Positions 45,073 through 54,177 are shown, counted from the first letter of the stretch. The stretch: DNA of 64,000 nucleotides from UBA1227 sp045642705 (GCA_045642705.1 JAZUJK010000021.1:104091-168090); one strand, 5' to 3'. A program made the numbers and translations. Notes: a model not told the origin generated them from the letters alone.

Positions 45073-45801
45073 ATGTCAGACCGTTATTCAAGACAAATTA
45101 TGATTCCTGAGTTCGGAAACGACGGCCAAGAAAAACTCGCCGATGCAAGCGTTTTGGTAATCGGTGCCGGTGGACTAGGCACCTGTCTTATTTACCATTT
45201 GGCTGCAGCCGGCGTGGGCACAATCGGCATTGCCGATAACGATATCGTTTCACTCAGCAATTTGAACAGACAGTTTATTCACTTTGAAGAGGATATAGGA
45301 AGCCTCAAGGTTGTATCTGCCGCTTCCAAGATTAGACAGTTCAACAGTGGAATAAATGTTATTCCTCATGCAACTGCAATCAACAAAGATAATGCCTATG
45401 AAATCATCAGTCAATATGACATCGTAGCGCTTGCCGTTGACAACGCTCATGCGAGAATGATTGTCAATGATGCATGCGTCAAGCTCGGCACACCTTTTGT
45501 TGATGGTGGAGTAAGTGGATTCGTTGGTACTTCTGTTTTCATCAATCCTAACCAGACTCCATGCCTTGCATGTCTCTATGGCACAGATCTTCCTCCAGAG
45601 GAAAACTTTAGTGCTATATCAAGTGTCGTTGGCACTATCGCAAGCATCGAGGCAACTTCTGTTATTCAATACATTCTTGGTATAGATGTCCCACTCGCAG
45701 GCAAGCTTCTCTATCTGGATGCTCAGCATGCCGAATTCGAACAGTTACCACTCAAATTCAACAAAGCTTGCCCTGTATGCGGTGGCAAGAAGCGCAAATA
45801 A
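45073..45801 (+). CDS. MoeB/ThiF-family adenylating enzyme
   Basis: The 242-residue enzyme activates the C-terminus of a MoaD/ThiS-type carrier with ATP. RYSRQIMIPEFGNDGQEKL and the nucleotide motif VIGAGGLGTCLIYHLAAAGVG are canonical, as are NLNRQFIH and two cysteine pairs (CLACLYG and CPVCGG) for a structural zinc. It is divergent from the MoaD-like gene, whose product is its likely partner. The ATG at 45073 follows GAGGAGGGA. A terminator follows. Confidence 0.92.
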   Translation: MSDRYSRQIMIPEFGNDGQEKLADASVLVIGAGGLGTCLIYHLAAAGVGTIGIADNDIVSLSNLNRQFIHFEEDIGSLKVVSAASKIRQFNSGINVIPHATAINKDNAYEIISQYDIVALAVDNAHARMIVNDACVKLGTPFVDGGVSGFVGTSVFINPNQTPCLACLYGTDLPPEENFSAISSVVGTIASIEATSVIQYILGIDVPLAGKLLYLDAQHAEFEQLPLKFNKACPVCGGKKRK

Positions 45802-45818
45802 TAAAATAAGCAAAAAAT

Positions 45819-45856
45819 AACTCCTGTAGGAAATCCTACAGGAGTTCTTATTTTTT
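45819..45856. terminator. Bidirectional intrinsic terminator
   Basis: A perfect 13-bp stem, AACTCCTGTAGGA and complement (45819-45831, 45834-45846), followed by T runs on both strands. Confidence 0.94.
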
Positions 45857-45869
45857 AAAGTTTAATCAA

Positions 45870-46334
45870 TTAGTTGTGCTTCTTAGTTACTACGAATGCA
45901 GCACCTGCAACAGCTGTAACAGCTACCATTGCTACGAATGTTGTATCACCTGTCTGAGCGATTGACTCTGTCTCTGCTGGAACATCTGCAAGAGGAGTAG
46001 CCTCATCGATTACAACCTTCTCTGTCTTAACAGGATCCTTAGCAGGAGTTTCCTTTTCTACATCTGTAGCTGGTGTCTTGTCATCTGTCTTAACAACATC
46101 TGATGGCTTTTCTGTTTCTTCTTCTACGATAACGATCTGAGACTCTGTAACTTCTGTCTCTTCCTTCTTATCTTCTGTGATAATCTCTTCAACAACCTTA
46201 GTTGTCTTCTCTGCTGGCTTAGTTGTTGTTGGCTTAGCTGGCTTGTATGGCTTCATATAGCAAGCAGAAGCTGAAATTGTTGCGAAGCTAAGTACGAGTG
46301 CGAGTGCGATAACGAGTGATACGATCTTTTTCAT
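45870..46334 (-). CDS. Secreted Thr/Glu/Lys-rich protein with IAQTGD sorting-like signal
   Basis: The 154-residue protein has a signal peptide (residues 1-24, ending SASA), a low-complexity region rich in Glu, Thr, Lys, Pro and Val, and a tail IAQTGDTT, a hydrophobic span, and KKHN. This is the layout of a sortase substrate, with Ile-Ala-x-Thr-Gly in place of LPxTG; class E sortases prefer LAxTG. It would be a short wall-attached stalk without a folded domain. The ATG at 46334 follows AAGGTG; the longer frame is rejected. No sortase gene is in the window. Confidence 0.72.
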   Translation of the reverse strand: MKKIVSLVIALALVLSFATISASACYMKPYKPAKPTTTKPAEKTTKVVEEIITEDKKEETEVTESQIVIVEEETEKPSDVVKTDDKTPATDVEKETPAKDPVKTEKVVIDEATPLADVPAETESIAQTGDTTFVAMVAVTAVAGAAFVVTKKHN

Positions 46335-46658
46335 GATTAAACACCTTCCAAATCTTTTAAACTTTATAAACATTGAGATAATTTTGCGGGGATAGGTTTG
46401 TGCTCCCCTGTCTTGTGTACACTTTAACACTATAATTATAAGCAGTCAACACAAAAAATGAATATTTTATAAACTTTGTACACAAAACACAAATACAAAT
46501 TGCGTAAAATGACAGATTTTTGGCAAATTGTATGAACAAACTGTGAACAAGTACCCTTTTAATTAATAAACATTTACCTTCAATTGTCAGAAATCAAAAT
46601 TTGACATTAGGTTTTTTCATTCATATAATGTGAATGTATTAAATAAGGAGGCCATCAT
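46335..46658. other. AT-rich intergenic region between divergent genes
   Basis: This 324-base stretch has no gene. It holds the strong plus-strand promoter at 46601-46629, and on the minus strand TTGACT with TATAAT-like bases near 46430-46455 that may serve the secreted-protein gene. A GGGGAG...CCCC hairpin lies in that gene's leader near 46389-46410, but it fits no riboswitch I know. Confidence 0.6.
46601..46629 (+). promoter_or_regulatory. Strong sigma-A type promoter
   Basis: Perfect TTGACA (46601-46606), a 17-base spacer and perfect TATAAT (46624-46629), 30 bases before the ATG of the membrane-protein gene at 46659. Confidence 0.9.
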
Positions 46659-47879
46659 ATGAAGGCAAACGAAACATCTGAGCGCTATGCTGGAAAGGTC
46701 CGCGAATGCTGTAACTACGCAGCTCGTTCGGCCAAGACTTTTGCAGAAGGCGCCAACAACAAGAAGCGTCAACCATGTGGCGCAGACGAAAAAATCCTTG
46801 CAACCAATCTAAAAGCTGACCTTTCAGGTTTCTGCGACAAGGTTGTCGAAGAAACATTCTCAGCAGATCAAAAAGCATATATTTTGTCTAATTTGCTAGT
46901 TTTCGTATTTATGCTCATCTCTGCTGCCGCTGCAATATGCAGTTGTCTTGAGGTATTCTTCAGTTACCTCACAATATTCCTTATTATTGCAACTGTTTTC
47001 GCAGTTCTTTCTATTCTATCTTTCTTTGGTGCATTTGGCGGAACATCTAAAAATGTTAGCGGTTCCAACATATTTGCAGCAAGAAATCCATCTGGCGATA
47101 TCACAAAGCGCTTTATCATCGAAGCAAACCTCGATGCTCCTTTTAAGCGCAAGATATCAAGAAAAGCAGAGAAAATAATCAAGGCCCTTACATTCCTTGG
47201 TGTTATTCTCTATCTTGCTTTTGATGTAGTAAGTCTACTCATCACTTCTGATGTCATAGATTTCAATCATGACGATGTATTTATGTATATTGCATATCCT
47301 CTTGCGATTTTTGCATTCTTACCTCTTGTTTTGTCCCGCAGTGTAATTGCAACAGCATCATTCCCTGGCGTTATTGACAATCTTATCGGTTGTTATACCG
47401 CTTGTGGCGCTATGAGATATATGTCCGAGATGGACCTCCGCCTCGAGAACACAGATTTCTGCGTACTTCTTGATGGAGCCAAGAATGCAAACCACTCAGG
47501 TGCTAAGACATATTGTAAGAATCACAGTGCAGAGGACAACGGAATAGAAACAGTTGTTATTTGTCTTGATTCAATATATAATGCCAACTCTATCACAAGC
47601 ATTTCAGGCAACAAGAAGGTTGCAGATATTATGAAAAATGCTGCCGAAAATGCAGAAGTTAAGCTTCAATCAGCAACTCCTGCACCTATCAAGAAGAATG
47701 GCAATGCCAAAACTTTCAAGAAATTCAAGTACAATTATGCAACTCTCACAACACTTGAAGAAACTGTTCCTCAGTTCTATCATTCAGCAACAGACACCGC
47801 TGAGAACATAAATGTTCCAGCAATCGAGAGCGCAATTAAAACTGTTCTTGAAGCAGCTTACTATTTCGATCAAAAGTAA
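46659..47879 (+). CDS. Membrane protein resembling a degenerate M28 peptidase
   Basis: The 406-residue protein has four membrane segments (about residues 75-125 and 180-235) inserted around a domain whose motifs follow M28 aminopeptidase order: EANLDAP near 155, GVIDNLIGC near 243, LLDGAKNANHSGAKTY near 270, VICLDSIYN near 305, and QFYHSATDTAENI near 375. In active enzymes these are HxD, DN, an EE catalytic pair, D and H. Here the first His reads Asn and the EE pair is missing, so catalysis is unlikely. This homology is read by eye and is tentative. It has one of the best promoters in the window, so it should be well expressed. Confidence 0.55.
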   Translation: MKANETSERYAGKVRECCNYAARSAKTFAEGANNKKRQPCGADEKILATNLKADLSGFCDKVVEETFSADQKAYILSNLLVFVFMLISAAAAICSCLEVFFSYLTIFLIIATVFAVLSILSFFGAFGGTSKNVSGSNIFAARNPSGDITKRFIIEANLDAPFKRKISRKAEKIIKALTFLGVILYLAFDVVSLLITSDVIDFNHDDVFMYIAYPLAIFAFLPLVLSRSVIATASFPGVIDNLIGCYTACGAMRYMSEMDLRLENTDFCVLLDGAKNANHSGAKTYCKNHSAEDNGIETVVICLDSIYNANSITSISGNKKVADIMKNAAENAEVKLQSATPAPIKKNGNAKTFKKFKYNYATLTTLEETVPQFYHSATDTAENINVPAIESAIKTVLEAAYYFDQK

Positions 47880-47896
47880 TTGAAACACAACAAATT

Positions 47897-47930
47897 AAAG
47901 GGGTCGCAATGATGCGACCCCTTTATATTT
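47897..47930. terminator. Intrinsic terminator
   Basis: A perfect 12-bp stem, AAAGGGGTCGCA and complement (47897-47908, 47913-47924), then a T-rich stretch. Confidence 0.88.
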
Positions 47931-47956
47931 ATGTAATAGCATATGTAAATTCTATT

Positions 47957-50425
47957 TTAGCATCTAGACTTCTTTTCTATGAAATCTACCATTACTTTCT
48001 CAAATATATTGAGGAAAGCATCAGGAATTCCTGCAGCTGCTACCATTGCGCTCTCGAACAACTCACCACTGTTGAGATAATGAACGAGTGCCTCTACCAT
48101 AGCATCTGATACGATACCACTTGAAGATGCAGGGAATCTATTAAATGGAATTGACATAATAGAGTTATATGCAACCTCATAGAGTGCTGGATCATTTTCC
48201 AGTGCCTTCTTGAGACCAGTCTGGATGAGAGAGATAAGCTTCTGTCCTGCAGGTGTGTCTGCGGCATCAAACAAGCAGTTTGATACTGTTAGACGGTCAT
48301 CTGACTTAGAGCCAGCAAAATCTTCTGGATATGCACCAAGAATATCTGCAAAATCATCAATATCTGCGTTCTTGATGTCGCCGTTCCAATATCTTGGAGC
48401 AAGCTCCATGTAATCAAGCTCACCATTTGCCTCATTTGACTGGATTTCAAGCTCTGCCTTTAGACGAATATCAGCAGATGATGAACCAACCATAATTTCA
48501 TATACGCCTGGCTCTACAACCCATGCATGAAGTCTCTTAGAATAGTACTCAAATGCACTGCGGTCAAACTGAAGAGTAAGTGTCTGCTGTGTGCCTGGCT
48601 CAATATATACTTTTACGAAGTCCTTGAGTTCCTTAGGTGCTCTAAATACATAAGAATCTTTCATTCCTACATATACCTGAGCAACTTCTGCTGCTCCTAT
48701 TGAACCAACATTACCAATTGTAAATGTAACGCTTAGTGTATCATCAGGAGTGATTTTAGTTGCAGAAAGCTTCAAGTTGGAATATGAGAAAGTTGTATAT
48801 GTAAGACCATGTCCAAATGGGAATAATACAGGTACATTTGCCTTATCATAGTAACGATATCCAACGAAAATGCTCTCTTTATAAACAACATTCTTATTAG
48901 CGTCAGCCTTATAGCACTCAGGACATGGTGTGTCTGCAAAAGAAACAGGATATGTCTCTGAAAGTTTTCCGCTTGGTGAAATCTTACCGAGCAAAATATC
49001 AACAATTGCTGGGCCAGATGCTTCACCGAGGAAATGGGACTGCAAGATTGCCTTTGGATAATTTACCCATGGCATCTCAACTGCACTACCTGATGCTACA
49101 ACTACAACAGTATTAGGATTAACACTGCATACAGCCTTGATAAGTTCTGTATGAGCAAGAGGTAATGTCATATCTTTTCTATCAGTTCCTTCACAGGCAT
49201 CAACAACGCTACAGCTTACGAATACAACTGCAACATTTGACTGCTTTGCAAGAGCAACAGCTTCCTTGATTTGGAACTCATTTGGCTCGTCTGATTTAAG
49301 CAAATATCCACGAGCATATTTAACATTTGCACCAGATGCTACAAACGCATCCCATGCATTTTCAACCTTATATGCATTGATCTGCGCGCTTCCTGCTCCC
49401 TGGAAGAGAGGCTCGCGAGCACGTTCACCAATAACTGCAATACTAGCACCTGCAGGAATAGGAAGTAATCCATCATTCTTGAGGAGAACAGGGCATTGTG
49501 TTGCAACTTTATAAGCCATAGCATGATCTGCTTCCTTGTTGAATGCAGGTGCTGGCTGACGGAGCAATGGCTCTGCCTTATTTACAAGTTCAGCAACGCG
49601 AGTAGCTGAACGCTCAAGTGTTTCAAGTGAGAACATTCCACGACGGAATGCTTTGGCAAGTTTACGAACGTTTTCAAAACCTGAACCTGGCATCTCAAGA
49701 TCAAGACCACAATTGAGGCCTTCTGCTCTATCATTTGTTGCAGTCCAGTCAGAAACTGTGAGACCCTGGAAGCCCCACTCCTGTCTCAAAACGCCCTCTA
49801 CGAGCCATTCGTTTTCTGTACAATAATCGCCATTGAGCTTGTTATATGCGAGCATTACAGTCCAAGGCTGAGCCTTCTTAACAGCGATTTCAAAACCACG
49901 AAGATAAATCTCACGAAGAGCACGCTCATCAACAACTGAGTTGGAAACCATTCTTAGGTCCTCAGTGCTATTTGCTGCGAAATGCTTGAGAGATGTGCCA
50001 ACGCCCTTGGCCTGAATAGCATTAATGAGGCTTGCTGCAAGTTCACCAGCAAGAACTGGATCCTCTGAATAATATTCAAAATTTCTACCACAGAGTGGTG
50101 AACGCTTGATATTAATTCCAGGTCCGAGAAGTACAGATACTCGGTTTGCGATACATTCATCAGCAAGTGTTGAACCTACTGCGCTCATAACTCCTCTATC
50201 CCAAGAAGATGAAAGAGCTGCTGCAGAAGGGAAGCAGATTGCTTCGATTGTACGACCGATAATTCCGCCCTTTTCCTGCTTGCGAAGTCCATTAGGGCCA
50301 TCGCTTACCATAATGCTTGGCATACCGTATTTTACAGGTGCCCATGTGTGCCAGAAATCAGCACCAGTAACAAGGCGAGCCTGTTCTCTAAGCGACATAT
50401 GTTTTACAATTTCAGTGTAGTCCAT
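47957..50425 (-). CDS. Glycoside hydrolase family 3 beta-glucosidase
   Basis: The 822-residue enzyme has the N-terminal barrel with the nucleophile Asp in TVSDWTATN near residue 224, the second domain, and a fibronectin-III-like domain (SFSYSNLKLSATK onward, about 570-690). A further 120 residues at the C-terminus show no domain I know. There is no signal peptide, so it is cytoplasmic and would act on imported oligosaccharides. Family members remove terminal beta-glucose or related sugars. A strong promoter lies upstream and the start has GGAGGA. It diverges from an oligopeptide-binding protein gene. Confidence 0.93.
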   Translation of the reverse strand: MDYTEIVKHMSLREQARLVTGADFWHTWAPVKYGMPSIMVSDGPNGLRKQEKGGIIGRTIEAICFPSAAALSSSWDRGVMSAVGSTLADECIANRVSVLLGPGINIKRSPLCGRNFEYYSEDPVLAGELAASLINAIQAKGVGTSLKHFAANSTEDLRMVSNSVVDERALREIYLRGFEIAVKKAQPWTVMLAYNKLNGDYCTENEWLVEGVLRQEWGFQGLTVSDWTATNDRAEGLNCGLDLEMPGSGFENVRKLAKAFRRGMFSLETLERSATRVAELVNKAEPLLRQPAPAFNKEADHAMAYKVATQCPVLLKNDGLLPIPAGASIAVIGERAREPLFQGAGSAQINAYKVENAWDAFVASGANVKYARGYLLKSDEPNEFQIKEAVALAKQSNVAVVFVSCSVVDACEGTDRKDMTLPLAHTELIKAVCSVNPNTVVVVASGSAVEMPWVNYPKAILQSHFLGEASGPAIVDILLGKISPSGKLSETYPVSFADTPCPECYKADANKNVVYKESIFVGYRYYDKANVPVLFPFGHGLTYTTFSYSNLKLSATKITPDDTLSVTFTIGNVGSIGAAEVAQVYVGMKDSYVFRAPKELKDFVKVYIEPGTQQTLTLQFDRSAFEYYSKRLHAWVVEPGVYEIMVGSSSADIRLKAELEIQSNEANGELDYMELAPRYWNGDIKNADIDDFADILGAYPEDFAGSKSDDRLTVSNCLFDAADTPAGQKLISLIQTGLKKALENDPALYEVAYNSIMSIPFNRFPASSSGIVSDAMVEALVHYLNSGELFESAMVAAAGIPDAFLNIFEKVMVDFIEKKSRC

Positions 50426-50449
50426 GAATAATCCTCCTCAGATTATTGC

Positions 50450-50508
50450 AAATGCGTTTATACATAAATATACAGATAAATTATACACATATAATAATAT
50501 ACGGTCAA
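50450..50508 (-). promoter_or_regulatory. Promoter and possible LacI-type operator for the GH3 gene
   Basis: On the minus strand TTGACC (50503-50508), 17 bases, TATAAT (50480-50485). Just past the expected start, TGCAAATGCGTTTATA (about 50450-50465, plus strand) looks loosely like a LacI-family or cre site, with mismatches. The promoter is firm; the operator is a guess. Confidence 0.65.
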
Positions 50509-50584
50509 GAAAATCAAATAAAAAATCGTACCCTTTCTAAACCGTATTCTTTATGATAAAATAAACTTGCAAGGAGGTTATCAT

Positions 50585-52165
50585 ATGTCAAACAGAGCCG
50601 CATTCAAGCGGATTTTTTCTATTATACTGGTAGTATGTCTCCTTGTAACTGTCCTATCCAGTTGCAAAAAAGGGACTGGCGATACAGTACTTCATGTCCC
50701 AATTGAATATATTCCAACATGTTACGATCCTCAGATTGCAAACGAAAATGAACTCTCTACCATTCTAAATAATTGTCTCGAAGGCCTTGTTAGAATAAAC
50801 AGCGAAGGAAATATTGAGCGAGGCGTAGCTGAGAGCTGGAGTATTTCCGAAGATGGACTCACATACACATTTACTTTGCGTCAAAATGCAAAGTGGCGAC
50901 TCCCTAAGAGTTCCGCTAAAATTCTAGGTGAAGATTTTGCCGAATCATTTGACGCACGTATTACAGCAAATGACTTCGTCTTTGCTATGAAACGCGTTCT
51001 AAACCCAGAAACCGGGTCCCCATCAATCGTTGCTCTCGCACCAATTAGCAATGTCTATGCGGATTCCGATTATACACTGGTAATCAAATTGTCAGAGCCT
51101 TCTGAGAGTTTCCTAACAGTGCTTGCATCTCCTGCATGTATGCCTTGTAACGAAGCATTCTTTGAAGCTACAGCTGGCAGATATGGTTTAGAGCCTGCTC
51201 TATTCCTATCCAACGGTCCATACTATTTGAACCAATTCTCTGATGAAACAGGCGTCTCTCTCAAGAAAAATGATTCTTATGTTGGCGACCATAAGGCTAT
51301 TGCATCAAGCGTCAAATTCGCTTTACAAGAAACAGACGGATCTCTCTATGATATAAAAGTTGTCCCACGCGACAAGATTGATTCAATCGATACCAGCATA
51401 TACAAGCTAGAGGGCTATAAAAACGCTGTTCGCGCATTTTGCTTTAATGCAAAACATGACGCACTGTCAAATCAAAACGTTAGACTGGCCCTTGCAGCAT
51501 CCACGAATATTGCAAATTTCTCTGGTGACGCGGCCGAGGGCATTGTCCCTTCTTGCTGCGGTCTCACCGCTGGCGCGTCTTACCGTGCCAACAGCAACAA
51601 GGTTCTAGGCCCACAATACGACCTATCGGCCGCCGCAAATTATGTAGTTGCTGCAGAACAAGAAAATCTTGATGAAAACAAAAAACCTGTTCCACTAAAG
51701 CTCAGCGCTACTCTTGTTTGCCTAAAGTCCGATGAGACAGAAATCAAGACGGTTCTCCAAGATTGGCAGAAAACAATGGGCACAAGACTCGCCATAACAC
51801 TTACGACATTTGACACTCAACTTGAACTTGATAAATGTATCGAAAGTGGCAATTTTGATATTGCTTATACAACAATTTCTGTTACAGAATTTATTTCTAC
51901 AGACTTTTTAAAGCGTTTCACATCCGGTGCAATCGGAAACATAATCAATCTAAATTCCGAGGAATATGACTCACTGTTTGAAGCAATTTATACTGCAAGC
52001 AATAGAGAGGAACTTATCCAAAATTCTATTGCTGCAGAGAAATATCTTATGGATCAAGTATATATAATTCCTACTGTAACAGATGATACCAAGCTCGCTA
52101 AAACTTCAGCTGGTTCTGAAATCAAAGCGAGACCTTCTGGTACAATTTATAGTTTCTATAATTAG
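50585..52165 (+). CDS. Oligopeptide ABC transporter substrate-binding lipoprotein
   Basis: A 526-residue solute-binding protein of family 5 (OppA/DppA). A lipoprotein signal ends VLSSC, so it is tethered outside the membrane at Cys25 or so. The family block IERGVAESWSISEDGLTYTFTLRQNAKW is visible near residue 85. No transporter genes accompany it, so it is an orphan binding protein that must use a permease elsewhere. The ATG at 50585 follows AAGGAGG. A terminator follows. Confidence 0.9.
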   Translation: MSNRAAFKRIFSIILVVCLLVTVLSSCKKGTGDTVLHVPIEYIPTCYDPQIANENELSTILNNCLEGLVRINSEGNIERGVAESWSISEDGLTYTFTLRQNAKWRLPKSSAKILGEDFAESFDARITANDFVFAMKRVLNPETGSPSIVALAPISNVYADSDYTLVIKLSEPSESFLTVLASPACMPCNEAFFEATAGRYGLEPALFLSNGPYYLNQFSDETGVSLKKNDSYVGDHKAIASSVKFALQETDGSLYDIKVVPRDKIDSIDTSIYKLEGYKNAVRAFCFNAKHDALSNQNVRLALAASTNIANFSGDAAEGIVPSCCGLTAGASYRANSNKVLGPQYDLSAAANYVVAAEQENLDENKKPVPLKLSATLVCLKSDETEIKTVLQDWQKTMGTRLAITLTTFDTQLELDKCIESGNFDIAYTTISVTEFISTDFLKRFTSGAIGNIINLNSEEYDSLFEAIYTASNREELIQNSIAAEKYLMDQVYIIPTVTDDTKLAKTSAGSEIKARPSGTIYSFYN

Positions 52166-52174
52166 GCATAAGAA

Positions 52175-52207
52175 AATGGCTCACCGATTGGTGAGCCATT
52201 ATTTTTT
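52175..52207. terminator. Bidirectional intrinsic terminator
   Basis: A perfect 11-bp stem, AATGGCTCACC and complement (52175-52185, 52190-52200), followed by TTTTTTT. It also faces the convergent lipoprotein gene. Confidence 0.93.
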
Positions 52208-52210
52208 TGC

Positions 52211-52786
52211 TTATTTTCCTGAATAATATTTATCAGCATGATAACGGAACAATGCCTTAATGCAAGATTCTGTATTACTCATAGTAACAGTTGCTCCGGA
52301 AATTGCATCCACACCATCTGCTCGTGTTGTGTAATTTACATCGCCGAAATCAGCCATTGTCTTTCCGACAAGTTTCTGATAATAGGTATCATCCATTTTA
52401 TCGAGAGTAAATGCGGAATAATTATCATTATCCCCAAAGAGTCCCTTGCCATCACCGAATGATATTGCTCTAATCGATGCATCCTCAGCCTTCTCTTTTG
52501 TATTGAGAAGTTCAATATACATAACTGAGAGGACATTGTTCTCTGGATTTCTGCATGTGCAGGAAGGATATGCAACTTGATATGTTGTAAATGTCTCATT
52601 TGCATATTCAAAAATAATTATTGCATCCTCTTCCTCAGCTATTCCATCCTGTGAATAATGCGTAAATCTAAGAAGTGGATATGTCTCTGATTTATCCTTC
52701 GTATTAATATTTATTGATGCGCTACATCCAGCAAAGCACAAAACCAAAACGGCAGTAGCAAGTAAAAGTGATACGAGTTTTTTCAT
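52211..52786 (-). CDS. FMN-binding-domain lipoprotein
   Basis: A 191-residue exported lipoprotein (signal ending CFAGC). The C-terminal half contains DAISGATVTMSNT, the motif of FMN-binding domains in which Thr receives covalently bound FMN by the flavin transferase ApbE. Such proteins take part in extracytoplasmic electron transfer, as in RnfG/NqrC and flavin-based extracellular electron transfer. The ATG at 52786 overlaps the upstream rhodanese-like gene's stop region, so the two are coupled. No apbE is in the window. Confidence 0.82.
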   Translation of the reverse strand: MKKLVSLLLATAVLVLCFAGCSASININTKDKSETYPLLRFTHYSQDGIAEEEDAIIIFEYANETFTTYQVAYPSCTCRNPENNVLSVMYIELLNTKEKAEDASIRAISFGDGKGLFGDNDNYSAFTLDKMDDTYYQKLVGKTMADFGDVNYTTRADGVDAISGATVTMSNTESCIKALFRYHADKYYSGK

Positions 52787-52787
52787 A

Positions 52788-53474
52788 TTATGCACCTACC
52801 TTATGAAGCCTTGTGAAATCGATATATGCATAATCTGCACGCCATGTTGCATCAATTACTGTACCATTGGCATCCTCTGGATATACGATAAGTTCTTCCT
52901 TGTTGGTTCCTTTATATTTCCAAGCGCCGCCGACATTATATACTTTTCCTTCATCCCATCCGAGGAATAAAAGAAGATTTCTTGTCATGCCAGCGTATCC
53001 GCCACCACCGCAGATTAAGAATACATTTTTATCCTGTGGGAACAATTCTTTCATTATCATTTCAGACTCAAGATAGTTTGGTGTTGCTGATTTGATAGTT
53101 CCATCCTCGTTCCATACAACAGTATAGAGACATTCGCCATCATAAGCGCCTGCAACTGGAAGGGCCTGAAGTGTACCGATATATGGATATGGCGTTACAC
53201 GGAATCCCTTAATTGTTGCGGATAGATCTGCATCTCCACCAATTGCGCCATAATCAGCTGGATCAAAGAGCATACGCATGTCACGATAAACGGTATCATC
53301 ACGACCTAGATAATTATCGATAGTATCAATAGTGATATTTTTATCTACGCCAAATTGAGATTCTGCATCAATTTGTGCCACTGGCAGTGGCTGAACTGTA
53401 GGTGCCTGCGCTGCGCAAGCAGTTAAAATAAGAACGATGCTAAAGCATAAGAGCAATGAAAATAACTTTTTCAT
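52788..53474 (-). CDS. Rhodanese-like lipoprotein
   Basis: A 228-residue lipoprotein (signal ending LTAC). The C-terminal domain has the rhodanese pattern with an active-loop Cys in VFLICGGGGYAGMTRN near residue 155, then LGWDEGKVYNVGGAWKYKG. Rhodaneses handle sulfane sulfur or work as redox sensors. Being tethered outside the cell beside an FMN-binding lipoprotein suggests an extracytoplasmic redox pair. The start at 53474 follows GGAGGA. Confidence 0.72.
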   Translation of the reverse strand: MKKLFSLLLCFSIVLILTACAAQAPTVQPLPVAQIDAESQFGVDKNITIDTIDNYLGRDDTVYRDMRMLFDPADYGAIGGDADLSATIKGFRVTPYPYIGTLQALPVAGAYDGECLYTVVWNEDGTIKSATPNYLESEMIMKELFPQDKNVFLICGGGGYAGMTRNLLLFLGWDEGKVYNVGGAWKYKGTNKEELIVYPEDANGTVIDATWRADYAYIDFTRLHKVGA

Positions 53475-53530
53475 AACATCCTCCAAGTTTTATTTTTTCT
53501 TATTTTAACATTTTTTATTACATAAGTCCT

Positions 53531-54175
53531 CTATTTTTTGGTTTTCTTCTTGGTTGTTTTTGGTTTAGCTTTTGGTTTTTCAGAAACAGCTTCTTCAATT
53601 GTAAGTTGCTCAGCATATTCTTTAAACGACGCTGCCGCAATTTTATGAATATTGGCTACAACAAACGCTTGCGCATTTACGTTATACAAATTTTTGTAAA
53701 ATTCCCTGCCTTGGAAATCAACGAGATGAGCAGTGATACCAATACTTTCTCCTTCCTTGGTAGGAATTCTATTTCTTTTGTCTTTATATACCTCTGTTGT
53801 TAAGAATCCTTCTATTTCCAGCCATGCTGCAATATGAAATCCTTGAATATGCCTGACATCACTATCAAGGACTTTGTTTATTCTGTTAGCAATTGTCGTA
53901 ATTGAAACGGGTTCTTCCGAAATTGTTATATTTTCAATCTGAGCTTCTGTAATTCTAAAAGGATGTCTCTCACTTTTACTACTTGCATTAATCTTACAGC
54001 CATTTTTAATAAACATATCAAGTACATCGGCTGCAAGTGCAAAAGCTCTACATAGATATACATCATTTAAAACTGTATCCTCTGGTAAATCATCCCCAGT
54101 AAACGGATCCATACCGTTTGATAATTTCTCAAGATAAATTTTACTTGTATAGCATCTCTCATAATCAGTTGCCAT
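53531..54175 (-). CDS. Hypothetical protein with Lys-rich tail
   Basis: A 214-residue protein with no family I recognise. The first third reads like a conserved domain (YTSKIYLEKLSNGMDPFTGDDLP, then a helix FALAADVLDMFIKNG), the middle may be a winged-helix-like fold, and the last 20 residues are mostly Lys with Pro and Thr. It has no signal or membrane segment. It lies 2 bases after the WG-repeat gene on the same strand, so it is probably read with the Tad operon. Its function is not evident. Confidence 0.7.
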   Translation of the reverse strand: MATDYERCYTSKIYLEKLSNGMDPFTGDDLPEDTVLNDVYLCRAFALAADVLDMFIKNGCKINASSKSERHPFRITEAQIENITISEEPVSITTIANRINKVLDSDVRHIQGFHIAAWLEIEGFLTTEVYKDKRNRIPTKEGESIGITAHLVDFQGREFYKNLYNVNAQAFVVANIHKIAAASFKEYAEQLTIEEAVSEKPKAKPKTTKKKTKK

Positions 54176-54177
54176 TT

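Noticed and set aside
46385..46415. Possible cyclic di-GMP (GEMM) riboswitch before the secreted protein gene, suggested by GGGGAGCACAAACC
   Set aside because: Only a short G/C hairpin is seen; the conserved GEMM core and tetraloop receptor are not present.
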